Below are positions 36,752 through 49,876 of a stretch of 64,000 bases of DNA, piece after piece. Position 1 is the stretch's first letter. Each line of letters opens with the position of its first letter. The notes below the pieces were generated by a model, which saw only the letters and a program-made list of their open reading frames with translations, was not told the origin of the DNA and searched no databases. Source of the DNA: Paragyromitra xinjiangensis (taxonomy: Eukaryota > Ascomycota > Pezizomycetes > Pezizales > Discinaceae); contig JBCAMK010000014.1 in assembly GCA_038503065.1 (NCBI GenBank), positions 248,001-312,000 on the forward strand, read 5' to 3'. A program made the translations under genes and the position numbers.

Positions 36752-39700
36752 TGCTGTCCTCACTCGGCCTCATCCCACGAAATACCACGAACTCACACCA
36801 CGCCGTTTACCACTCCCCGCAACTAGCAATTTCTCACTTCTCACTTTTCCTATGCGCCTTTTTCCCTGACAACGCACATTTCTCATCCCTTTGGTTTGTG
36901 GATGCAGCTCTAGCACCAAATCGTAGTCAGAGAATATACGGCCCACGATAGGAAAAAAATAGACGGAACGGGGGTAAAGAATCCGCAGATCTGCCGTACC
37001 CGAGACTCTGGGTACACCGCGTGCAATCCTGTCAATTCGACCAACGTTAACGCTTACCTACTCTTCGTTACTCCTGTCTATGTCCAGCAAAGGAAGCCAC
37101 AGAACAAACACAGAGACGTCAGAAGTTCAGTATAAAAGTCTGTATATCCCATTCTCTACTCCACCTCCCTCTCTCCTTTGTCTTCATCATTCTTCATCAG
37201 CATGGAGTTGATGCTAATCTCTGGGATTCTCTCTAGCCACGGAAGTTCCATTTCTCATGATTTGGACTCGGGGGCATTTCTCTGACACGTAAGATGGGAT
37301 CGAAGGGTAGGGCCCGGGCTACCCTTTCGATGCCATCTTAACGTGTAGACAACAGCCAGCCGTGTTAATTCTTTCAATAGATATTCCATGACGGCTAGAG
37401 AGCAAGAGATCAGCATTGACCGTGGGTGATATACAACTTCTTCAGAGGGCTGATATGTGGACTTGGAGGAAATCACGATATTTCCTTAACATTGACAACT
37501 TTTAGCTTCTTTACCTAGAACACCCAGAGCATATCTTGAGCAACAAAAAATCGGGATGCTTTACAAAACAAATAGCAGATTCATCAATGAAAAAAAACGT
37601 TCGGGTATCCCCAAAGGGTAAAAAAATTGCGAATACTTGAGCCTCAAAACTTATTACTTTCTGGAACGGCGGTTTTTTAGATGGAGGAATTACTAACGAC
37701 GTTAGAGGGTTTAGCACTTGCACGTTTTATATTTATAGTGGTTGCATACATAAATCCCCCTCTTAAAAGGTGCATTCCTATATGATAATAAATTTGGGAG
37801 TTTAAATATATGGAACAATTTTATTACACCTGATGAATTTTTCACGTGCTGGGAGATGTCTTCGGCCGGGGAAAGGGAACTCTTGGTTTAGGTTAGCCTG
37901 AGATGTTACCTTTCCTGAATTCGTTTGTTAATTGAACCTTAGCGGTGAATCTCTGAGGATAGATGGTCCAATACGGTTCAGCTCCTAAAATCCATCTTCA
38001 AAGAGCGTAAGTTTTTGTTTGATTAGTTCTCTTCCTTCTTTTGGTTAGATCCGGGAATTTTCTTCACCGACGGCTTGGCATTTATCTTCTCATTTGTCCC
38101 TAGGCTATTGGTTTCCTATCTTCGGACTTTCATCCCTAATTTCCGTTTGGGGTTGAAGCAGGTCTTCGGTGGCGCAGGCACGTTAGGATTAGATTTGTCT
38201 ATCTCCAGATCTAAAACGCAATGTCTTCACCTGGCGTAGGCCTGGAGATTGTACTTATTTTGGACAATACCTTCTGATACCCGGGATTTTATGCGGACAT
38301 ACGTGTGGCTCCAGGAACTCATCCCCAGTTTTTGTTTCCCGTTACCTTTGGTTGCCAAGTTTCTGGGATTGGGGACAGCAAAGACGTATCATACCATACA
38401 TATTCCGAAACGTCGAGAGGCTGATATTGGGAATACGAAACGTGGGATACGTGGGGGGTGTTTGAACCTAACTACTTCAAGTAGGACAACTTTTATTGCA
38501 TCCCAGGTCCTAGAAGAGACGTTCTGAAATACGCAGGGTAGTACTTAGAGATGCGGGTATGTACAGGCATGTAGTTCCCTGTACCATGACTTAGGTTCCT
38601 AACTTGGGGTGTTGTGTCCGAGGCTCAGGGTTGACCTATCAGCTTCTAGCCCACACAAAAGATCGGGTAGATTCTCGGTTCAGCGTGGATTTCGATATGG
38701 ACTGCAGGCGTAACCGCCTCGGGTCATCAACCGAACAACGGCCCTATGGGGATTCCCAAAGATGCCACATTCAGGCACACACTGTGACATACGTGAAGCC
38801 TTTCACCCCTGATCAGAATCCAGACTAGCTGGATGTAAAATCCCTATTTCTTTTTCTCTATTACCCCAATATTGACTTCTAGAATTTCCTTGCCACGTAC
38901 TTTGCGGATTCCATGGGGTTTCTATAAGCCTCTCATTATCAGATTTACTGTACCTTTTCCCTCATTATTGTGATATATCTGACTGAAGTTGCAGTCGTAT
39001 AATCACTACCCATATCCAGGAGGGTTCAATTGTGTGCCTTGCAGCGGTGTGCCCGTCACTCAAGTAAAAAGCACCTAACGGTAGTCAGTTCTTAACAAAA
39101 TCGCCCCTCAATGCAGGCGTGGCGTCATAGCCCCCCCACATATGTGCAGTACATCATATATTCCACTTCGTGATGTGCGCTGTCTTCGCCTTCCCGCACT
39201 TGCATCAATGCAGATTGCCGGCAAAAGGATGAATCTTGGTATGCCACTTGGTTGGTCGGCTTAGAGCTCCCGTCGATGTGCATTCCCGCTCTTGCGCCCG
39301 AAGCTACCGATGTACCGGTAGGTACAAGTACCAGCGGGTCTCTGTGTATCGTATCTTTTGGGTACCTGCGGCCGCCGCAACCGCATCTACGGGACCTCCC
39401 GCCGCAGGCGATCTAGAAAGGGAAATTTCTCGTTCATGGCACCTGAATGGACCTAGGAAAATAAATTGAGCATGGAGCACTGCGCCATTAATCGAATGCG
39501 GTGTGCTATGCAGTATAAGCGCTTACATAAGTCCAGTCGCCGACCGTGGGGAATTGCCTGTTTTTTTCTTTTTTGGATTACTTTCTTTACTTTTTCCATT
39601 TTGTCTTGATTTCACGTTCACATCGGGGTATCGCCATTCTGTTGGGGTCGGGGCTGGTCACAGGATGCAGTGGAACCCAACTAGGGTATATATCCTAGTG

Positions 39701-40604
39701 ACCGTAGGAGCATATACCTCCCAGGGAAATGTAGGGTTTTCTGGTCGCTATGCACTGGGCGCTCTGGCTGAACTCGCTCGAGTTTCGCGATTCACCCGTG
39801 AAGCTTTAACGTATAGATTCACTTGTTTAGAACTGGTGGCGCTATACTTCAGGCGCAGAAGCCGATGTTTATACCGAGTGATTTATTGTGATTCTAGGTA
39901 TATGACGTCATATTTACTTGGAATTAACGAACGGTTTGGGCAGTTTTTTCCGGACGGCGTTTTTTTGTGCTTGCTTCCCCGTTCTATGGAGGAAGTCTGG
40001 ATGATCCTGTCTCAGATTTGCCGTTATCCGTCAAGCCAACTTGAGCCTTTACTCAAAGCTAAGACTATGTGGTACATGTCTTGTTGATCTATGACAGCAG
40101 TTTGCGTTAAGTGAAGTTGTATTCGCTAATGAGTAAATCATCTTCCTCCTGAGAGCGCCCTTTTGACTGTGGTATAGATTTGAGTGAACGATGGCAACTA
40201 GGTTGCGCGAGAACTGTGTTTATGCATGGGAGATTGGTCTCTTTATGGATGTTACTCTGCAAGAAAGAGAATTAGGAGGGAGCATGGGGAAGGACACGCA
40301 AGCATTCTTGCGGACTGTTTGCTCTCAGATTATCGTGGCTTGCGTGGCCACTCTAGCGGTGCGGTGCGGGGCGTCGGCGATTTTCCACCTGCTATGCTGG
40401 TGGCGATACTTTTGGCTTTTTTTGTTTTCTTCGTCAGGGTCTTAAGAAGACAAAGCGTTGCTGCAAACTTGCAGGGGTTATTCACAGGGTAATCAAGATA
40501 CCATAGCGTATAGTACAGTTTTATTTGGCTTGAAATTATACCTGAAAAGGGTAAAAGGGGTTGATCAGCATGTTGGGGTTAGGGTTTGCAATTGGGCTAA
40601 TTCC

Positions 40605-40676
40605 CTTTTGAATACATGTAGTTTAGATAGATTGATAGATAATTCATTAAGTACATCTTTTGAATACATGTAGTTT
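40605..40676. repeat. 20-bp direct repeat, 52-bp period
   Basis: CTTTTGAATACATGTAGTTT occurs identically at 40605-40624 and 40657-40676. Each copy contains the TACATGTA palindrome. The 32 bp between are AT-rich with GATAGAT-like repeats. It could be a tandem duplication or a footprint left by an excised element. Confidence 0.85.
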
Positions 40677-40749
40677 TCTATATTATATTTTAGGACCTGG
40701 AAAGCCCTTATTACAAAACATTTGGATTAGTTGACATGACTGATTACTA

Positions 40750-41247
40750 TCAAGTACCTTTCCCATTTCCTCTGAATTTAGCAAGGTTAATGCTTGCTTG
40801 TTCTGGGCACATAGGATTATAGTTGTGATATGCAGCTGGGCTGTCGGGCTTCGGTGAGGGTTGCGAAGCCGTTTTCAAACACCGGGAAGGAATGTCTTCG
40901 GCTATCTGTGAGGTGCAATAATAGCGCAGATAATCAACCTTCTTGTTATTGGGCCCGGGGAGATACCATTGTCTCATGCGAGGTATGTCTCCCAAAGCGG
41001 GTATCCCGGCCAAAAGTTGGCGAAGCCACGATACATATAGAAACCCAAAATTCATCTTATCTTTGGAGTGTAATGTACTCGACCAATAACTTACACCGTA
41101 GGCAGCTTTATGACATTCGTTAGCTGCCTGAAGCCCCGCACAGAAGTCAATGATAACCTCTACTTCTATGTCGTGTTTCATCCTATACATTGTTGGTCTT
41201 TTAATTACTACATGTATGAGCCACAACGGCTTGTTCAGAGTATTCAC
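40750..41247 (-). CDS. Unrecognised open frame, possibly a gene fragment
   Basis: A 165-residue open frame, the longest on this strand between 36.2 kb and 52 kb. Segments such as EVIIDFCAGLQAANECHKAA look helical and protein-like. A good donor (GTAAGT) lies just after HKAAYG, so the true exon might end there. I recognise no family and see no conserved neighbour. It could be chance or a remnant. Confidence 0.2.
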   Translation of the reverse strand: MNTLNKPLWLIHVVIKRPTMYRMKHDIEVEVIIDFCAGLQAANECHKAAYGVSYWSSTLHSKDKMNFGFLYVSWLRQLLAGIPALGDIPRMRQWYLPGPNNKKVDYLRYYCTSQIAEDIPSRCLKTASQPSPKPDSPAAYHNYNPMCPEQASINLAKFRGNGKGT

Positions 41248-44200
41248 AGACTGTAGGGGCCTTTACCGATCAATTGGGGGAAATTTAAATAGTGATAATT
41301 TCGGGAACTCTAACCGCCGCCAACAAAAAAAGAAATACTATACAGAAGTGGAGCCAGCAGATGTAAATCAAATGCATGTGTAGGGCGAGGATAGAGTTTA
41401 GGAGACACACGCAGTTTACCCAAGAATGGCTAATGACATGTTTACCTCTGGTGGCCTATATTCACTCTTGGTATAGACTAGGTACATGGCTGCGAAAGTG
41501 GCTTAGGTTTGCGAACTTGCCGGGACTTGGGATTGGTGAGAGAACAAATGCTTGAGATCTAGTCGGTGGCATGAGGTACCGCGGAGTAAGACCCCTGCTC
41601 TTGGGGTCTGATAGGTTTAAATCATTCTATGTTCGGGAAATCGCATCCTGTTTCCATAATAGACTGGAGATGCATAATATAGAGCATCATGAGTCACGGG
41701 GAATATAGCAAAGGTGCGTTATGAGATTTAAAAGTGACGTGGAGTGCAGGACTTCAAGATCAAGAGGTTTTGCCCTTTCCCATGGCCATTGCGTGTTTGT
41801 TTCGAATTGTAAATTTTATGTTGTGCAGATTGAAAGAGAAACTTAAAACATCCACAAGCAGTTCTAAATCTACCTGTCTAGTTTTTTATGTTCTGGGTAT
41901 CGATGTACATACGTATCAATATGTTGTTTGCGCTTTGGATCCTCGTGTTTAACTAAATCGAGTGACTCTTTATTTACGTAGCTTAGGCACATGACCTGCA
42001 GGCTTATCCACTTTTTTAATTTCGTAGGTCTATCATCACGATAGCCTCTAGTTCTATTTAGGTTATTGGCTACAGTCTAACTAATTAAGTGGGACTACTG
42101 TGACGCTGAAAGCCAACTGTTAATGTTATGACCACTATCTGTCCATGCCACATCTGAAGGTTTTGTGATGCAAAAAAAGACAACATGTATGTATGTCGGT
42201 ATGGACAGCAATGTTTAAAATTGCTACAGGGCTACCGAGAGCTGCAACGGGCATTGGGCAAGATTCAAAGAAGCAATGCATACAAGTTGTTTTTTCACCG
42301 ACACGGTGAGACAGTTTACTCGAGATACCTTCCATCGTTTTTATTGAAGCATTTAATCTGCCGTGACTGCTAACCCTCGCAGTTCGCTGCAGGACCTACG
42401 GCTTGCCGCTTCTAGTAAGCTTTTTTGGGAATTTGGGATAACTTCCGCGTCAGGATTTGATAGGATTCGCTGTAGCGAGATCATTAGATCTGCGATTTAA
42501 GTTGTTATGGGGACACTTGGAACACATCTGTAACTTCTACTTAAATATAGCATCGACTCTATATTGCTAACAAGTTATAACACTTTGTGACTGCTAATTG
42601 TCTCGGTCCCATAACTTATCCGAGATTTAAGGCGCGAACTCGGGATGAAAGTGCACCAAAAATCATTGGCATTTACAAGCCGAGATGATCCCACATGTGG
42701 ATCGGGGATAGCGATCGTAGATCTATAGTCAGCTATTCACATATTCTCCATCATTAGAGTTCTGTGTTCTAGTTTTTTTCTTGCCTTGTGTTGGGTTGTG
42801 CTAATTCGTGTTTGACGACCGGCAAGCATACGTGGTCCAAGCCATGCGTCAATACATATTACGACAGAAGCTGCAGTATTTCAGCTCATAGCACTATAGC
42901 TTTTGGTAGAGATATTTTAAAGACAAGGGTTAGCGAGCAAGGTTCTGTAACCAATGCTCACTGCTAGAATCTTCGCCGGGAGCCTAAGAGACCAATAAAG
43001 CCCTAGGTCTTGAGGTCTACGCTTCTACAACAGTTTTACCAGAGGCTATGGGGTGGCCCCCAACCAATAAAGCCAGTATCTGGAAATCGTTATGCTATCT
43101 AAGACTATCTTGCCAGCGGAAGATCGGCCTCCCTTCGGGAAGATGCTGCATCATCAAGCGGGAATTAAAGCCACAACGTTTATTTCACCCATTAGGAGGC
43201 GGCGCCGAGGGACCCGGATGGTGACTATATCTAAAAGCGACGTGGGAGGTTAAAGTTGGACTCTTCCTTATAGCTAATGGCACGGAACAAATTCCACCTT
43301 GTTTCAGAAACTGACCTTAATCTCGCTTGTGGGGGAGGATGGAATAAGTATTTGAAAGAACTCTTTCCTTCCCTGCCATTCCACTAGCATGAGTCATAAT
43401 GACTAATTGAAAACAAGGAAAGTGATATAGGCTTTTACTCGGTTGCTATCAGTTCAAGGTTACATGTTCACCAACAAACTGGTTGTTGACTGGTAAATAA
43501 CTTACTTATGGTTGGCTATTACGAGACGATAGCATAAAAACACATAGAAATTTCTGCAGCTTTCTTAGAACGTTAGGCTTAGGCACTGATATCACTTGCT
43601 TGATAACCCTGCCCAATTGCTAGCTTCATATGCTCTCACTCGAGTGATAAACGCATTCCATATTCCATGTTTAGTGGCAAATAGAAGGTAGAAGATACGG
43701 AATAAAGGAAGTGAAGTTACGAACTTTGGAGTTTTGAAGTTTTGTGTCGTATTTTGCTGTTCTACGGGCTTCTGTCTAGTTTTGCCTCCAGGTTCACCTG
43801 CTCTCTTTGGCTGATCTTCTTGTCTTGGTCTCATACTTGTAGTTTTCTCTCTGTGTGAAGTTCCGTGGAAGCGCCTGTTGAAACAAGGCTGAGAAGTTTT
43901 CGAAATTCTTTGCGACTGCCTTGATTCGCTAGGAGAAGCCTTCCATCAACAGAATACGTCCACAGCGGCCGGCTCTACCTACCGAACGAATCTGCTTATC
44001 ACACACGTCTCATGATCATCCTCCGGGGGCGACAGGTCGAAGGAGTGGATTTTTCGTTTGATGAATTGTGGGCCTAGCCTAAGTTTTTGCTGTATGGTGC
44101 CTGTAGACCTAATCCTGTCTCGTGCCATCGATTTCCACTCAAGCCTGTTTCTCATTTTGCGTATCAGGTATGGTAGCCAAAGTGTAGCTTAGGATTACAC

Positions 44201-45597
44201 TAAGTAATAAAAATTTTATTTCTTCTAGGCTCGATTGCCATTCTGTCATTTTTGGCGCCTTGCGCGAGGTAAAGGGGGAGATGGACATTTTTTCCCCACT
44301 CTTATTGTCGTTCTCATGGTAGGTCGATCCGGGTATCTTCGGCATATTTTCCGACATGTATTGTCGCTTTTATGAGGATTTACGGCGCGTTTCGGAGCAA
44401 TTTGTTGGTGCGTGCGCATTAGAGAAGCACTTAGATGCTGTATCCATGATAAGCTAAAGTCACAAATAAACCTCAACCGCGGCCATCACATCACAAAGCG
44501 AGGGCCCCCAAGCTCTTGAGCAGGACTCACCAGGAGAAGGCTCGACTTTAGTATCAATCATGGCTCATGGTTCGATCCCCTGCTTAGTGAAGTCGACTTG
44601 CCTGGGGAGGATTTGTCTAAGGTGGAAGTTCCCGGGATATTACATGTAATTTGGATCTTGTCCAGACTTCGATCAGGGTCTTGTGATGAGTATTGTACGA
44701 ACATCATCGGACGCCGATTACGATGACCTGTCACGTGATTTGTTGATTACAGGCCTACTGAGAAATGTGCTTCTTATGCGCACAGTGTGGGATGCGCATG
44801 CTGTCACTGGAAGATCGGGGTGATTACTATAGCTATTTCTCGTATTCTTTCACCACTTGATTTTTTGCAATATTTTAAGTGTGGTTTGAGTATTCTAAGG
44901 GCTGCTCATTGATATCATAGTTGGATGTACTATTTGAACGTAAGATACATCAGTACGGACCGCCTCGAGAATAAAAGCAAGACCGGGTGGGATGTGTCAG
45001 GCCATATAGTGCAAGAGCTGACAGAGGGACTTCCAGCACACCATCTTTAAAGGAATATTCGCACTTAAGCCACAGGTTGCCACAGGTTCCCACACTAAAT
45101 ATTGAGGGCATGATTGCTAAAATGCTAGTTTTTGCTTTGCGATTGGACAGAATAATGGAGGTTTACACCCCTCCCTTCTATCGGTTCTCGCACCAGACTT
45201 ATGGGAATGCGTCGCTCAGCTTCTCATATTGGCTAATAATTGCCTAATAAATTTAGAATGACTATATAATAGATTTCGCATAATCCTTGTTTGCTTTATA
45301 ATATAATTAGGAACGCATCTCGTTGGTGCGATAGGGACGGGAAGAAACAAATGTATACTGGCTCGAAAGCGGATTCGTGGTTTTTCAACCAATCTTTTTA
45401 GAAACAACCTCTCCCAACGAACGAGTTCCCGATAACCAACTTTTAGGTGTCTTGGCCTGGAAAAAACCAGCCGCCTGAGACACACGGCGTTGTTTTCGTC
45501 CAACCAAACCGGTAGGATCGCTTGTCCGGGGATTCGTTTGCTCGGAAAAGATCGCAGTGACATGCAATACCGTGAAATTTTACTTTTAACAAATGAG

Positions 45598-45745
45598 CTT
45601 GTAGTCGTGCGCCAGGGTTAGAACCTGAAAACAGGAAGTGTGTGGCTTTGTATGCTATAGAGTCGTGCACGGATATTTCGCCATACAAACCCACCGCCCA
45701 TGTTTTCAGATTCATACCCTGGCGCACGAGTACTGAGACTACAGG
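45598..45745. repeat. Imperfect inverted repeat / long hairpin
   Basis: Left arm 45606-45654 and right arm 45682-45728 are inverted copies. The outer 12 bp (CGTGCGCCAGGG) and inner 8 bp (TTTGTATG) match perfectly, and CTGAAAACA matches in the middle. The rest differs at a few sites and by a 2-nt indel. The loop is about 27 nt. Pairing can be extended outwards by CTTGTAGT (45598-45605) against ACTACAGG (45738-45745) after a small unpaired insert on the right. It lies in AT-rich non-coding DNA, so it could be a small inverted-repeat element or a hairpin-RNA source. No target-site duplication is obvious. Confidence 0.75.
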
Positions 45746-46674
45746 ACGAGAATTGCCATCTGACTGGTCACATAGGCATTGTTGGGGCTCAATTACAACC
45801 AGTTAGATGATTTTAGCAATTTTTATTTGGAATAAGAATCTGAAAAATGCTAGTCTCGAAGAGCTAGCCAAGTCGTAGGTGTGCCAGACTAGCGTAAATT
45901 AGAAGTTAATACTAACGAAAAATTTCTTGCCTGTCCTAAGTATTTGGCTCCTATTTTCGTGGTAATCATTATTATTGGTTTTCTAAGAATAATCATAATG
46001 AATTACTTGATCCATCCTTATTTGTTCCAATTGAACTCACTAGCATCATTAACAGGATCTATGCGGGTTTGTTTTAAATTAAAAACTGAGTTATATAATT
46101 TCTTGTAGCATTAGTATTGAATTGTATATCTTTACGTTAACTCTTAACCTACCAAGAGTGCACGTACACATTGTCGATGAGCGAATATTTTTTCAGCTAA
46201 GCTTATTAACGATAAGGTTTATGCCTAGCGTATCAAGGAATATCTATATATATAGGATTTAAGTTGTTACTAATAGATGCGATAAAATCGGTCAGTTCAA
46301 TTTTCAGCAGGATAGAGTCAACCAATCCACAAAGGAGATCATTCTCGGGATCTTAATCAACATACTGTCTTCGACTTTAAACACCAATACTGGGATACGT
46401 ACTAGCTCTACATTTGAGTTGGAAGGTCTGGTAGCCTACGGATGGGTATCCACATCTGATCTCTTCCGCTGTAACGTCTAGGGTCCCTATTGGGGCGTGA
46501 GGTAGGCTGGTTCCGCTCCTCAAACTTTGCGAAGAATGATATGAATGGAATGAGGAGATGGGTGCTTGAGAAGGAGCGGTTTTTGGTAGATTTATTACAA
46601 TATTCGTTATGCATAAATGCCGCACATTTGAGGAGACATAATCATAATATATCACTCGCATGCAAGACTCATCC

Positions 46675-46736
46675 GTGATTTGTAGGTAATAATAATAATA
46701 ATAATAATAATGTATCATACTGTGATTTGTAGGTAA
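46675..46736. repeat. TAA microsatellite between two 15-bp direct repeats
   Basis: GTGATTTGTAGGTAA is present at 46675-46689 and 46722-46736. Between them lies (TAA)8 at 46687-46710. The arrangement suggests slippage or a small duplication around the microsatellite. Confidence 0.85.
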
Positions 46737-46967
46737 CTTGCGGTATACACTTTGTCGAGTGAAAATAAAAATTTCTTTACGAAGAACTGCCGAGAGAAAG
46801 CAGCTGATCACGAAGTCTCAATCCAGATCTAAACAACATACCCTGATTCTTGTGGCGGGTCTACCGATTCTCGCTATGTCATCCTCCTTACCCCTTCGCC
46901 TTTTTTTTTATCCGTTGGGCATCAAATTCTTCATCCTCAAAGGCGAGATTTTAACCTATCCTAGCTG

Positions 46968-47504
46968 AGCCATAGCACCACTCACGTACTGCGCGTCCTC
47001 CTCTCCCCGGAGGTGTGGCTCCGCTGCTTCCGGAAGCTGCCGGTAACTCCAACGGCCCCCCATCGGAGGTCCCAGCAGCCAACCATCTTGAGACGTAGCA
47101 CAGAATCTGTGAGCCGTTGCAGGAGGTGATTCCGGCGATAGCCGCTACTCTGCGCATGCCATTCGAGTGATCGTTACATCACTTGCTTGGAGTCCTATCA
47201 CTGGTTATGAAATACATGGGTTCCTTGGCGTGGATTCACTAACGGATGATGCGGGCCTTGTGACTAATCCCTAGAATAGATGGGCATATTTTCAAGAGAT
47301 GGTGTGGTATGCCAGGGTACACTGAGCCGTCATCAAGGTCTCTGGTGTGGAACAGCCAACGGCGGCAGAGGCAGAACAAGCGGTAGTCGAAGCACAAGTC
47401 TTTGCCCGCATTGCAGCCGTTTTGATGCACTTGAACACTCTGGCTTGGACTAAACATGCTACCCCTCCTTCATTTCTTCCCAGATACCTACTATTGGTTT
47501 CCAC
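46968..47504 (-). other. GC-rich island with Cys/Ala/Ser-rich open frames
   Basis: Against AT-rich surroundings, about 46970-47160 and 47290-47460 are GC-rich and contain protein-like frames on minus. One includes MRAKTCASTTACSASAAVGC. Another includes ITSCNGSQILCYVSRWLAAG followed by a Gly/Ser/Pro tail. The spacing of Cys residues recalls small secreted fungal proteins, but no signal peptide or clean splice join was found. It may be a damaged gene, an intron-containing gene I could not assemble, or chance. Confidence 0.25.
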
Positions 47505-49860
47505 CTTTGTTCCTTAGTGAATGGAGGTGAGGGTACGAACCGGCGAGACTCAAAAGCTATCTAGATTTAGCTTTAGTTGAATAGGGCCAAAAAGTTTCTT
47601 TAACTATCAACTTACAATTGATACTAAGGTATCCGGCTGTCTTCCAGGCCTTCATTTACCAATCACACAACAATTACTAAAAAAGTTTTAAGAGAACTCA
47701 TACTCTGCCGGCGTTTCAGGAGGAACTAAAGGTTTGAACGAGTAAGTAATATCATGAAAGACGTGCTTTCGTTTACCTCAAAAAAACATACCCCAGGTTC
47801 TCTGACTGTGAATTCTTCCCTCGCCATCCATCTTTTTTTAGTTATGATGGAATATACTAATCTCTAGATCTAACAGCATATACTAGTGCGTAGGGGCCTA
47901 ACACAAAATTCGAAGAAGCCAATAGTAGCCAACCAACGGTTTTTACGCAATACTGTATCCCTCGATCGTATGCGGGACCTTTTCACAAAATCCGTTGAGT
48001 CGGATGGCACTCTTATAGTGCCAAAACGGTGCCCTGAGCCAGGATACAACTTGCCCTGTTTTATTGCCTTAATTATATATCTCACGAGATAAACAACTAC
48101 AATCTCATGGAAATCGAAGTGATCTACCTACCGTGATGATAAGCTTGGTCTTCTATTCTCCTTCCCTTCACCTCTCCTTGCAACTTCCCCCGAAATATTA
48201 GCAATTAATAACTTCATTAATATGACCCTGGGCTTCACAAAGTCGTTTATGTCCCAATTTAGAATAGAAGGAAGTATTAATAAAGCCATTATTTAGCAGA
48301 GAGTCGGAGTGCAAGAGCTCTGCCTTACGCAGTTACCTTTCGATGGAACCTCAATAAACACCTTTCCTAACGCCTTCACCGCGAATTACCACAGCACCTA
48401 TCCAGGCCCATGGCGTAACAGCAACTAGTTAGCCAATTTGCGGTACAATCAAGAGTCTGTAGATCTTCACAGACGAGCGTATGGTCTCAAATACCATCTA
48501 CAGTAAATCTGTAACAGCGCCATCCGCCTGCGGACCCGTAGGGATCTTAAGAAACACCGGGATAGGGTTCATATAGATTCGTTGATAAATTGATTTTTTC
48601 ATCTAGAGTCTGTCGAAATTTCTAGCATAGAGCTTTGCTAGGGCGAAATTATGATAGGTTTATCATGAACGCGAATCATTGCCGTAACCAAAACCGAGCT
48701 AGCTAGCCAACCCCAACAAATTATACTTTGTCTTCTGAAATAATAAACTTATACATATTGTGTACCTTAAGCTTTTTGGGTTATCAGATCGTCGAAACTA
48801 GATTATTATTCTACCACCCCCACACTACGCTGCCGGCAGAAGTATAGTAGCTACCAGGTAATTCCCGGAATCATGTATATATTTGGAACTTCTTTTCCTT
48901 TCTTCTTCCTTGTTTTAAGAAACCATACGTATATTTGCTCCCGACGGGTGCTACAGATTATATTACCTTGTACTTTAAGCTCAATTGTCAATGTAACTGA
49001 AGTATCAAGGTGGGATCCGATTGCGAAATGGGTAACTATAACTGAATAATGACAAGTATTCCGTGTAGATTTGAGGGCTAGGGTTTGCATATGTCAGTCA
49101 CGATACTACCTGTATGGCGCATCTACTACTCTACATCTGCTACTACTTGCGATTCCCTTCCTATCGGGAAATTTACTGATTCCCAATGCCCCACGAAGCG
49201 CGCCCTCCATCTTTCTCCTTAGGTTGAGCGCTCTCGAGAAACTTTAGCTGGGAAGGGTATAGTACTCTTTTTATAGGTTGGAGTGGCTTAATCAATTCGA
49301 ATTTAGTGATGGTATAGGGTCCTACAAGAGTGGTTAATCCTAATCACCACAAAGGTCGACTCAAGAAGAAGAGTGAACAACTGTGAAGTAAGATTATATA
49401 GACGATGGTATGAATAGCAAAAAGAAGAATGAGGGAAAAAGTTGGGCGAAGGAACTTCCAATAATCTGTGAATCTCCTAACTAGCAGTAAGAACTACTCC
49501 GACCTTATCCTTACGCCTCTAAGTTCTGCAGCACGTGTGATTGATTCAAACCGCGGCCTGCACAAAGCGGCAAAGTTTCTGACACACAAGCACTTCGATC
49601 TCGATCTCACCATATAATTCCTGCCCTCAAAACAGCACCTATAATTCAGCGAGACTACCATCTAGCAAAATCTCCCGAGGTTATTGGCTCGATCCAATTT
49701 ACCGAGCGAAAAATGAAAGAAGAAACATCATTGTTGGAGATGCTTCCTAATACGGGGCTTGGCCCTTCGGAGTCGGAAATGATTGAGAGACAGGCACCCG
49801 AGAACACGGGCACTCGGACACCCGAGAGAGTATTTAGATAGGGGCCGTATGCCCACCTAG

Positions 49861-49876
49861 CAAGCAAGCAAGCAAG
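49861..49876. repeat. CAAG microsatellite
   Basis: Four perfect CAAG units. Confidence 0.85.

Noticed and set aside
39503..40087. 194-residue open frame
   Set aside because: Low-complexity start, no domain features and no neighbours to support it; probably chance.
44500..44600. tRNA-like stretch with GGTTCGATCCC
   Set aside because: A 7-bp acceptor-like pairing (GAGCAGG/CCTGCTT) exists, but the spacing to the T-loop is wrong and no D-arm or anticodon arm can be drawn.
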